Shown: positions 37,079 to 47,150 of the stretch, in pieces | Layout of the letters: the number at the start of each line of letters is the position of its first letter | Numbering within the stretch: the first letter of the stretch is position 1 | Assembly (NCBI RefSeq): GCF_910592395.1 | Contig: NC_088308.1 | Coordinates: 29,376,001-29,440,000, forward strand | Length of the DNA stretch: 64,000 bases | Reading direction: 5' to 3' | Origin: Lineus longissimus | Lineage: Eukaryota > Nemertea > Pilidiophora > Heteronemertea > Lineidae | Position numbers and translations under genes: made by a program | The notes under the pieces: generated by a model | Seen by the model: only the letters and a program-made list of their open reading frames with translations | Database searches by the model: none | Told to the model about the DNA's origin: nothing

Positions 37079-38660
37079 TACATGTATGTCAGTGATTTTA
37101 GGACAGATGAAGCAGTATTGATAATTTTTAAAACAATTATTACGTTAACGTAACCCACTTGAGAACTTAACCCTCACTATTTGTGACCTGGTAAAACTTT
37201 GAGACTTATAATAAATTGGTATACCGAGGAATGATAAACCTTGTAGTAATTACCATAAAAAGACCATTGCATATTGCACCAAAATCACTATCTACTCATG
37301 AAAACCACTGAGATTTGAACTGAATGGCAATCTCAAGACTCATATAAACACTTTGACTATAAAAGTACAATGTATAAACACACGATAACTCAACACTATA
37401 CAAACATGGTCACCTCTTAAGTATTGTGACAGCGTCACTTTATCTTAAGGTCAATAATTAGTCACAGTATTTACTATGATTATTCTATGAAATACAAATG
37501 TAGTGAGACCAAACTGTAACTCAAACACTCTTGAGAATCACTACCGGTAACCGTTTTAAATAAAATGCAACTCTAATCTACATGTAATCCGTATTAAAAT
37601 TGAATACCTGTATCATGTATGCCTCAACATGGCAGATGCCAGATTCAGTAAATACCAATAAACACAACGTGGCACTTATACTCTTGACACTCACTGAAAG
37701 AAACTCTGATGGCTCACACTCAACTCAGATTAGGCTGACTAAATCCTTACTTTTAGATTTATCAAACCGTTACCTGTTAAAGATTACCAAACATACATTA
37801 ACAGTAATACCTCTGTAAAATGCCAACTCAGTATTTGGCATAAATTTAACACATGGTAAGACAGGACACTTATACTGAAAGTGAAACAAGAAGTCAAAGA
37901 CTTAAAACTCAGGGTAAGAAAGAATCACCTTTTTGGATTCATATGTGGTTGAACTCATACACACTGCAGTAAGTTTGACATCTTTTAGTCAAAGCATAAA
38001 CTCATAATTCTAGAGGAAAGCTAGAAAACACTCAGATACGAATTTAGTCAAAGTACACGCAGATGTCCTCCACAACTCAGTCTTAACTCAGCGACAAGAC
38101 GTATCTGCATAACTCGGCGATGTCTGGAACAGCGACGATTCTCACTCATGTAGTCGTCAAGATTCCTGGTCCTCATAGATGATGCATCTGTGCTGGGAGC
38201 TGCTCAGCAATGTACGACAACTAACGGATGCTCGAAAAGCACGTGCACGTGGAACTCAGGAACTCGGGTTTTCCACAAACTACACGCTAAAGACAGTCCG
38301 ACTCACTCTGCTCAGGCCATGCACGAATTGTCATTGCATGGGTTGGGTGAATCCTCGAAAGACAGAAGAGAAAGTCACACCCTGCACCTCTGTCAAGGCT
38401 CAACTCAAAATTCGTTTTTTCGGATGCACAACTCTCACAATGTCAAATTACTCATTTGTATTGAGTACTGTTGATCACAGTGTCCCACCTCAGGTCCACC
38501 GTACTACTCGACTGCACACCGCACAACTCCGGAGTGCATAAGACAACATTTTGCAACCACGTGCATTGGATGCCTGTATATGCTTAGTGCATCAATAGTG
38601 CATCACTGCGATCACTGCCACTGCCGCGCCGGCACATCGGATCGATTGGCGACTGTCCTG
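37079..38660 (-). other. Leader of the BEL/Pao element
   Basis: About 1.6 kb between the primer-binding site and the gag-pol start. No convincing gene. Short plus-strand open frames (for example 38179-38541) are antisense and unsupported. Presumably holds packaging and translation signals. Confidence 0.6.
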
Positions 38661-38678
38661 ATCCGGTCGGAGAGACCA
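38661..38678 (-). promoter_or_regulatory. Primer-binding site
   Basis: On minus, TGGTCTCTCCGACCGGAT lies 3 nt inside the 5' LTR. It would pair with a tRNA 3' end ..CGGAGAGACCA, whose acceptor and T-stem spacing is tRNA-like. Which tRNA is not identified. Confidence 0.7.
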
Positions 38679-38681
38679 TAA

Positions 38682-38863
38682 TGTTCTGTAGCTACTTAAG
38701 TTTGGAGTAAGTGGGAAATACAGGGCGACATTCGGCTGTGTTCTGTAGGGACTGTATATTTATTATGGATTCTAAAATACAAATTCATCGCACGTGCTCT
38801 CATATCTCGCCATTGCTCGTTGTTGTTGTTACACATAAAACCGTCTCAACCAAATACACAACA
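38682..38863 (-). repeat. BEL/Pao 5' LTR (182 bp)
   Basis: Same 182 bp as 30931-31112, by eye without differences. Expected to contain the promoter; no TATA box assigned. Confidence 0.95.
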
Positions 38864-38868
38864 TACAC
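38864..38868. repeat. Target-site duplication TACAC, right copy
   Basis: Matches 30926-30930 and continues directly into the satellite unit (TACACCTTCAATAG). Confidence 0.93.
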
Positions 38869-41800
38869 CTTCAATAGCTAGCTCCTGATCCAGTACATCT
38901 CACCCTTTGAAGAGAACAACCTAACTGTCTTTGAGACACCTTCAATAGCTAGCTCCTGATCCAGTACATCTCACCCTTTGAAGAGAACAACCTAACTGTC
39001 TTTGATACACCTTGAATAGCTAGCTCCTTATCCAGTACATCGCACCCTTTGAAGAGAGCAACCTAACTGTCTTTGATACACCTTGAATAGCTAGCTCCTT
39101 ATCCAGTACATCTTACCCTTTGAAGAGAACAACCTACTGTCTTTGATACACCTTGAATAGCTAGCTCCTCATCCAGTACATCTCATCCTTTGAAGAGAAC
39201 AACCTACTGTCTTTGAGACACCTTCAATAGCTAGCTCATCATCCAGTACATCTCATCCTTTGAAGAGAACAACCTACTGTCTTTGAGACACCTTCAATAG
39301 CAAGCTCCTCATCCAGTACATCTCATCCTTTGAAGAGAACAACCTAACTGTCTTTGATACACCTTGAATAGCTAGCTCCTCATCCAGTACATCTCACCCT
39401 TTGACGAGAACAACCTACTGTCTTTGATACACCATGAATAGCTAGCTCCTCATCCAGTACACCTCATCCTTTGAAAAGAACAACCTACTGTCTTTGAGAC
39501 ACCTTCAATAGCAAGCTCCTCATCCAGTACATCTTACCCTCTGAAGAGAACTACCTAACTGTCTTTGATACACCTTCAATAGCTAGCTCCTCATCCAGTA
39601 CATCTTACCCTCTGAAGAGAACAACCTACTGTCTTTGATACACCTTCAATAGCTAGTTCCTCATCCAGTACACCTCATCCTTTGAAAAGAACAACCTACT
39701 GTCTTTGAGACACCTTGAATAGCTAGCTCCTCATCCAGTACATCTCATCCTTTTAAGAGAACAACCTAACTGTCTTTGATACACCTTGAATAGCTAGCTC
39801 CTCATCCAGTACATCTCATCCTTTGAAAAGAACAACCTACTGTCTTTGAGACACCTTCAATAGCAAGCTCCTCATCCAGTACATCTCACCCTTTGAAGAG
39901 AACAACCTACTGTCTTTGATACACCTTGAATAGCTAGCTCCTCATCCAGTACATCTCATCCTTTGAAGAGAACAACCTACTGTCTATGATACACCTTCAA
40001 TAGCAAGCTCCTCATCCAGTACATCTCACCCTTTGAAGAGAACAACCTACTGTCTTTGATACACCTTCAATAGCTAGCTCCTCATCCAGTACATCTCACC
40101 CTTTGAAGAGAACAACCTACTGTCTTTGATACACCTTCAATAGCTAGCTCCTCATCCAGTACATCTCATCCTTTGAAGAGAACAACCTACTGTCTTTGAT
40201 ACACCTTCAATAGAAAGCTCCTCATCCAGTACATCTCACCCTTTGAAGAGAACAACCTACTGTCTTTGATACACCTTCAATAGCTAGCTCCTCATCCAGT
40301 ACATCTCACCCTTTGAAGAGAACAACCTACTGTCTTTGATACACCTTCAATAGCTAGCTCCTCATCCAGTACATCTCACCCTTTGAAGAGAACAACCTAC
40401 TGTCTTTGATACACCTTGAATAGCTAGCTCCTCATCCAGTACATCTCACCCTTTGAAGAGAGCAACCTAACTGTCTTTGAGACACCTTCAATAGCTAGCT
40501 CCTGATCCAGTACATCTCACCCTTTGGAGAGAACAACCTACTGTCTTTGAGACACCTTCAATAGCTAGCTCCTGATCCAGTACATCTACCCTTTGAAGAG
40601 AACAACCTACTGTCTTTGATACACCTTCAATAGCTAGCTCCTGATCCAGTACATCTCACCCTTTGAAGAGAACAACCTAACTGTCTTTGATACACCTTCA
40701 ATAGCTAGCTCCTTATCCAGTACATCGCACCCTTTGAAGAGAGCAACCTAACTGTCTTTGATACACCTTGAATAGCTAGCTCCTGATCCAGTACATCTCA
40801 CCCTTTGAAGAGAACAACCTAACTGTCTTTGATACACTTTGAATAGCTAGCTCCTCATCCAGTACATCTCACCCTTTGAAGAGAGCAACCTAACTGTCTT
40901 TGAGACACCTTCAATAGCTAGCTCCTGATCCAGTACATCTTACCCTTTGAAGAGAACAACCTAACTGTCTTTGATACACCTTCAATAGCTAGCTCCTGAT
41001 CCAGTACATCTTACCCTTTGAAAAGAACAACCTACTGTCTTTGAGACACCTTCAATAGCAAGCTCCTCATCCAGTACATCTCACCCTTTGAAGAGAACAA
41101 CCTACTGTCTTTGATACACCTTGAATAGCTAGCTCCTCATCCAGTACATCTCATCCTTTGAAGAGAACAACCTAACTGTCTTTGATACACCTTGAATAGC
41201 TAGCTCCTTATCCAGTACATCGCACCCTTTGAAGAGAGCAACCTAACTGTCTTTGATACACCTTGAATAGCTAGCTCCTTATCCGGTACATCTTACCCTT
41301 TGAAGAGAACAACCCACTGTCTTTGATACACCTTGAATAGCTAGCTCCTCATCCAGTACATCTCATCCTTTGAAGAGAACAACCTACTGTCTTTGAGACA
41401 CCTTCAATAGCTAGCTCATCATCCAGTACATCTCATCCTTTGAAGAGAACAACCTACTGTCTTTGAGACACCTTCAATAGCTAGCTCCTCATCCAGTACA
41501 CCTCATCCTTTGAAAAGAACAACCTACTGTCTTTGATACACCTTGAATAGCTAGCTCCTCAACCAGTACATCTCATCCTTTGAAAAGAACAACCTACTGT
41601 CTTTGAGACACCTTCAATAGCTAGCTCATCATCCAGTACATCTCATCCTTTGAAGAGAACAACCTACTGTCTTTGAGGCACCTTCAATAGCTAGCTCATC
41701 ATCCAGTACATCTCATCCTTTGAAGAGAACAACCTACTGTCTTTGATACACCTTGAATAGCTAGCTCCTCATCCAGTACATCTCACCCTTTGACGAGAAC

Positions 41801-43672
41801 AACCTACTGTCTTTGATACACCATGAATAGCTAGCTCCTCATCCAGTACACCTCATCCTTTGAAAAGAACAACCTACTGTCTTTGAGACACCTTCAATAG
41901 CAAGCTCCTCATCCAGTACATCTTACCCTCTGAAGAGAACTACCTAACTGTCTTTGATACACCTTCAATAGCTAGCTCCTCATCCAGTACATCTTACCCT
42001 CTGAAGAGAACAACCTACTGTCTTCGATACACCTTCAATAGCTAGCTCCTCATCCAGTACACCTCATCCTTTGAAAAGAACAACCTACTGTCTTTGATAC
42101 ACCTTGAATAGCTAGCTCCTCATCCAGTACATCTCATCCTTTGAAAAGAACAACCTACTGTCTTTGAGACACCTTCAATAGCAAGCTCCTCATCCAGTAC
42201 ATCTCACCCTTTGAAGAGAACAACCTACTGTCTTTGATACACCTTGAATAGCTAGCTCCTCATCCAGTACATCTCATCCTTTGAAGAGAACAACCTACTG
42301 TCTATGATACACCTTCAATAGCAAGCTCCTCATCCAGTACATCTCACCCTTTGAAGAGAACAACCTACTGTCTTTGATACACCTTCAATAGCTAGCTCCT
42401 CATCCAGTACATCTCACCCTTTGAAGAGAACAACCTACTGTCTTTGATACACCTTCAATAGCTAGCTCCTCATCCAGTACATCTCACCCTTTGAAGAGAA
42501 CAACCTACTGTCTTTGATACACCTTGAATAGCTAGCTCCTCATCCAGTACATCTCACCCTTTGAAGAGAGCAACCTAACTGTCTTTGAGACACCTTCAAT
42601 AGCTAGCTCCTGATCCAGTACATCTCACCCTTTGGAGAGAACAACCTTCTGTCTTTGAGACACCTTCAATAGCTAGCTCCTGATCCAGTACATCTTACCC
42701 TTTGAAGAGAACAACATACTGTCTTTGATACACCTTGAATAGCTAGCTCCTGATCCAGTACATCTCACCCTTTGAAGAGAACAACCTAACTGTCTTTGAT
42801 ACACTTTGAATAGCTAGCTCCTCATCCAGTACATCTTACCCTTTGAAGAGAACAACCTAACTGTCTTTGATACACCTTCAATAGCTAGCTCCTGATCCAG
42901 TACATCTCACCCTTTGAAGAGAACAACCTACTGTCTTTGAGACACCTTGAATAGCTAGCTCCTGATCCAGTACATGTCACCCTTTGAAGAGAACAACCTG
43001 TTGTCTTTGATACACCTTCAATAGCTAGCTCCTCATCCAGTACATCTCACCCTTTGAAGAGAACAACCTACTGTCTTTGATACACCTTGAATAGCTAGCT
43101 CCTCATCCAGAACATCTCATCCTTTGAAGAGAACAACCTACTGTCTTTGATACACCTTCAATAGCTAGCTCCTGATCCAGTACATCTCACCCTTTGAGAG
43201 AACAACCTACTGTCTTTGATACACCTTCAATAGCTAGCTCCTCATCCAGTACATCTCACCCTTTGAAGAGAACAACCTACTGTCTTTGATACACCTTCAA
43301 TAGCTAGCTCCTCATCCAGTACATCTCATCCTTTGAAGAGAACAACCTAACTGTCTTTGATACACCTTCAATAGCTAGCTCCTGATCCAGTACATCTTAC
43401 CCTTTGAAGAGAACAACCTACTGTCTTTGATACACCTTCAATAGCTAGCTCCTGATCCAGTACATCTCATCATTTGAAGAGAGCAACCTATTGTCTTTGA
43501 GACAACATGAATAGGGAGCTACACATCCAGTGCATCTCATCCTTTGAAGAGAGCAACCTACTGTCTTTGAGACAACATGAATAGGGAGCTACACATCCAG
43601 TACATCTCATCCTTTGACGAGAGCAATCTATTGTCTTTGAGAGACGTTAAATAGCTAGCTCCTTATCCAGTA
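38864..43672. repeat. 70/71-bp satellite, right block (~68 copies)
   Basis: Continuation of the array interrupted by the BEL/Pao element, same unit and phase. Contains a ~2.3-kb internal duplication (rare variants at 39403/41790 and 39982/42301). The last three units (from about 43480) are diverged and share edge-specific variants with the first unit of the left block. Confidence 0.97.
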
Positions 43673-43675
43673 CAT

Positions 43676-44090
43676 CTGTCTCATCACTCTCATCATGTTG
43701 TCAACACGGTGGAGCAGTCAGGACTGATTCGGCCTGGCCGTGACTTCCTCATCTCTCTCACCATGTTTAGTTGACAACTTGGCAGAGCAGCCAAGACTGA
43801 TTTGGCCTGGCTGTGACTGTCTCATCTCTCTCACTATAATTATTGTCAACTACGTTGTAAACATAATGCTCAAAATTGATTCATGAAAAAGGCAGTAGGG
43901 CAATATTATTATTAAGTTGTCAACATGGTGAGAGAGATGAGGAAGTCACAGCCAGGCCGAATCAGTCCTGGCTGCTCCACCGTGTTGACAACATGATGAG
44001 AGTGATGAGACAGTCACAGCCAGGCCAAATCAGTCTTCGCCGCACTGCCTAGTTATTGATATGGCGAGAGAAATGAGACAGTCACAGCCA
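43676..44090. repeat. Inverted repeat of an ~84-105-bp motif
   Basis: Left arm 43676-43767 and right arm about 43921-44013 are near-perfect reverse complements. Words such as CATGTTGTCAACACGGTGGA and GACTGATTCGGCCTGGC appear in the left arm, and their complements in the right. A second, more diverged copy follows on each side (43768-43845 and 44014-44090). The middle (about 43846-43913) is unique. Confidence 0.85.
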
Positions 44091-44104
44091 GGCCTCGCCC
44101 TCGC

Positions 44105-44850
44105 TTTCATAAGTCGTCCCCCCGAGATAATAAGTCGTCCCCCCGACTTTACTAAGTCGTCCCCCCGACTTACTAAGTCGTCCCCCCCGACTTACTAAGT
44201 CGTCCCCCCGAGATAATAAGTCGTCCCCCCCCGAGATAATAAGTCGTCCCCCCGAGATAAAAAGTCGTCCCCCCCGAGATAAAAAGTCGTCCCCCCCGAG
44301 ATAAAAAGTCGTCCCCCCCGAGATAATAAGTCGTCCCCCCCCCGAGATAATAAGTCGTCCCCCCCGAGATAATAAGTCGTCCCCCCCCCCGAGATAATAA
44401 GTCGTCCCCCCCCCCGAGATAATAAGTCGTCCCCCCCCCGAGATAATAAGTCGTCCCCCCCGAGATAATAAGTCGTCCCCCCCGAGATAATAAGTCGTCC
44501 CCCCGAGATAATAAGTCGTCCCCCCCGAGATAATAAGTCGTCCCCCCCGAGATAATAAGTCGTCCCCCCCGAGATAATAAGTCGTCCCGCCCCGAGATAA
44601 TAAGTCGTCCCGCCCCGAGATAATAAGTCGTCCCCCCCGAGATAATAAGTCGTCCCCCCCCCGAGATAATAAGTCGCCCCCCCCCCGAGATAATAAGTCG
44701 TCCCCCCCCGAGATAATAAGTCGTCCCCCCCGAGATAATAAGTCGTCCCCCCCGAGATAATAAGTCGTCCCCCCGACTTACTAAGTCGTCCCCCGACTTA
44801 CTAACTCGTCCCCCCGAGATAATAAGTCGTCCCGCCGAGATTTTTTTTTT
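44105..44850. repeat. C-rich 21-25-bp minisatellite, about 33 copies
   Basis: The unit is GAGATAATAAGTCGTC followed by a run of 4-10 C. Units with GACTTACTAAGTCGTC occur at both ends (44143-44200 and 44774-44811). Length varies mainly in the C-run. A 246-codon minus-strand frame runs through it only because the repeat lacks stops; its Gly/Tyr/Ile-rich translation is low-complexity. On the minus strand it has dozens of G-runs. Confidence 0.95.
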
Positions 44851-45016
44851 TTCGATGTCCTTTCCCAGCCACCGTAGGGGGACGAATGAAAATGAAACAG
44901 ATTTTTTTTTCAAATTTTTTTGTTTCGTTTTCGTCCCCCCGACTTAATTACCGTAGTCGTCCCGCCCCGAAAAAAAAATGTCGATGTCCTTTCCCAGTCA
45001 TTGTTCCTTTCGGATC
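44851..45016. other. Junction segment with repeated CGATGTCCTTTCCCAG
   Basis: Poly-T, then CGATGTCCTTTCCCAG at about 44863 and again at about 44982, with degenerate CGTCCCCCCGACTTA repeat words between. No gene. Confidence 0.5.
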
Positions 45017-45077
45017 TATACGCACCCTCAGTGACCACTATCATCTCAGGGGAGTATTGGGAGCAACAAGCATTTCT
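45017..45077 (-). repeat. Split direct repeat B2 (outer, 61 bp)
   Basis: TATACGCACCCTCAGTGACC through AACAAGCATTTCT; identical by eye to 45419-45479. Its outer edge marks the 3' end of the element. Confidence 0.88.
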
Positions 45078-45340
45078 TCAGTGTAAGAAGAAATACGAGA
45101 GACAGCGGCACCAAGGGTGGGGCGGGTGGGTAAAGGAAACCAATAAGTTGGACTTAATTAGCTGGCTCAAACAAACAAACACGAGAAACTAAATGATTTA
45201 GGGGCAACAAATCCAGAGCACCTAATATCTCTAGCGGTATGGAAGATGGATTGATGCCTAGCAATTTAGGCTCGATCTCATATTACCCTGTCACCATTCC
45301 AAATAGGAAACTCCTTCATTACCTCCTTCATTACATGCGA
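45078..45340 (-). other. Element segment between A2 and B2
   Basis: 263 bp of unique sequence with no gene, between the internal A copy and the terminal B copy. Confidence 0.6.
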
Positions 45341-45419
45341 GCGCAAATGCCAAGTGCTCGAATAGGCCAGGGTCTGGTGCTTTTATACCTTCTTCGATAA
45401 TAGAGTTCAATGAGGGTGT
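45341..45419 (-). repeat. Split direct repeat A2 (internal, 79 bp)
   Basis: GCGCAAATGCCAAGTGCTCG through GAGGGTGT; identical by eye to A1 at 51558-51636. Directly contiguous with B1. Confidence 0.9.
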
Positions 45420-45479
45420 ATACGCACCCTCAGTGACCACTATCATCTCAGGGGAGTATTGGGAGCAACAAGCATTTCT
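45419..45479 (-). repeat. Split direct repeat B1 (internal, 61 bp)
   Basis: Identical by eye to B2. It joins A2 with a one-base overlap, so the internal B1-A2 junction equals what joining the element's two outer ends would create. Confidence 0.9.
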
Positions 45480-45927
45480 CCGCCACGGCCACGAAATCCG
45501 AGGTGGAATCCTCTGCCATCGGATCGAAACACCCCCAAAACTCCCAACACAGGAGAAAGAAAAGATTCCTCCTTTCTCTAAGAAGAAAGAAGAAACAAGA
45601 TATCTACAAAGCACGTTTAATTCACAAAGAACTTGTCAATTGACATTCACAACATACATTTTAATCTATACACTGCGAAGGATTTTACCGGTGCATTGTA
45701 AATACTGACCGAGAGCCGTCTATACAGTAGTTGGTACCATATGGCAGAGTATTTTAGCTAGCGGGTGATAAATATCTGCGAATGACTTTTAGGACGATGA
45801 GCCTAAATACGTATACGCAACCATAAGGTAATTTACAGACGCATGAGAATCTGAATGAAAAACGATGCAAATTTTGACGAGGGACACTGGACCGAGCCGT
45901 CTTTATTGAAGGGCTAATAATAGCCGT
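45480..45927 (-). other. 3' non-coding part of the recombinase element
   Basis: Between the recombinase stop and the B1 repeat; no gene recognised. Confidence 0.5.
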
Positions 45928-47140
45928 CTAAATTATGGCCGAAGGAAGATTATCAAAAACAGAGTATTTCTGATACGTAGCCTCAATTCTATTTGACATA
46001 GCTGTTGACGAGGCTTGCTTTAGGGAATCTTGTCTACTATAATATTTGTAGGAATCGTTCGTAAACCAACCAATGTGCTTCATTGCATCTGTCGACTCGG
46101 AAGTGCCTGCCAACTCCATCGTGACCGCACAACCAGCTCTTACTCCATGCGGGGTTTCCCCGTCATAAATACCTAGAGTTGTGAGGTAGGTCACGAAACG
46201 AGAATGCATTGTAGAGTAGGTTACGGGGCTATCAAGCACCTTCGAGGACGAAAAGGCCACTCTGAATAAGTAACCACAAGATAGATCTATACTGTGATCC
46301 TTGGCCCAATGGGTATATTCGGCAAAGGCAAAAACTGGGCATATAATCTTTTCTTCACACACACTTAATACGAATGTGTTACACTTCCCATCTTTGCCAC
46401 CTCGAATTGATTTTGTCAACACACGAGATACAACCAAACCAGAATTGTCGGGTAACAAGCGCACAGATTGACTTGGTAACCGCGCCAAATCCGACTCTCT
46501 GTCTCCCGCAAAAAATTGGATTTTCAGAAATGCTTGATCTCCGAGCAGAACAAATTGCTGTGATAACGACAAATCTGGCCTTGTGAGTTGATTTCCAATA
46601 TAATTTGCTACCCTCCGGAGCTTCGAAAGAAACACAGGCTTCGCTTGCTTTGGCAATATCTGAGCCCTGGCCTGTTCTGAGATTTGCTTGATGTAGGTTT
46701 TAATTTCAGGTGATTTTGCTGGATTACCTCGCTTCAAGATATTATCCCACGACTTACCACGTCCGCTTTGCTCAAAGATCGAAGCCATTTTCTGCAAAAG
46801 TTAGAGACGGTGCCAGAAGCCAACCTAATGGGCAGTTACATTGCATTTTACTTTTGTCACCCAGGAAGGGGCATGATATGTCATGTACCTTGGTTTTACC
46901 ATCTTTATCTTTCCACACCAAAAATCGCTTAATATCTTGAACACCACAAGTAACTAGAGTAGGCGCTGATGGCAAAGAAGCGAGAAAAATCTCTAGCGCT
47001 CGCTGAATTGTACCTGCCCTTTTTGAAGCTTCTGAATTCTCTGAGAGTTTATCAAGCATCTGTAGGCGCGCGTCTATTTCTGACAAGGAAGGGAGAGCCT
47101 TACCACCGCAAATACTTGTATTCTGTAAGAGATTTAACAA
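45928..47140 (-). pseudogene. Tyrosine recombinase (DIRS-order integrase), frameshifted
   Basis: N-terminal part (47140-46772) contains a Cys-bearing segment, DIKRFLVWKDKDGKTKVH then CPFLG and CNCP, seen in recombinases of this kind. The C-terminal part (46797-45928) has the catalytic set: Arg in FAGDRESDLARL, His-x-x-Arg in HGVRAGC, HIGW, and a Tyr in YKYYSR. Together they form a tyrosine recombinase that would insert the circular DNA copy. The two parts are in different frames. Homology of the reading in between suggests two single-base lesions at about 46783-46830 rather than an intron, because no splice sites fit. All catalytic residues remain. Confidence 0.82.
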
Positions 47141-47150
47141 TCCTAATTAC

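Larger units (their letters stand above)
30931..38863 (-). mobile_element. Complete BEL/Pao LTR retrotransposon, 7933 bp
   Basis: Two 182-bp LTRs, indistinguishable by eye, bound the element, with a 5-bp TACAC duplication outside. On the minus strand the order is 5' LTR (38682-38863), primer-binding site, a ~1.6-kb leader, one gag-pol frame (37078-31562), a ~440-bp 3' region, polypurine tract, 3' LTR. LTRs begin TGTTGTGTATTTGG and end CAGAACA on that strand, the usual TG..CA. It lies inside the 70-bp satellite. Matching LTRs, an uninterrupted frame and all cis elements suggest a recent insertion. No envelope-like frame follows pol. Confidence 0.95.

Noticed and set aside
44173-44913. 246-codon minus-strand frame
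   Set aside because: Low-complexity translation of the C-rich repeat; it stays open only because the unit lacks stops.
46772-46840. Intron in the tyrosine recombinase gene
   Set aside because: The reading continues base for base across two short frame changes with recombinase-like residues in between, so single-base lesions explain it better than splicing.
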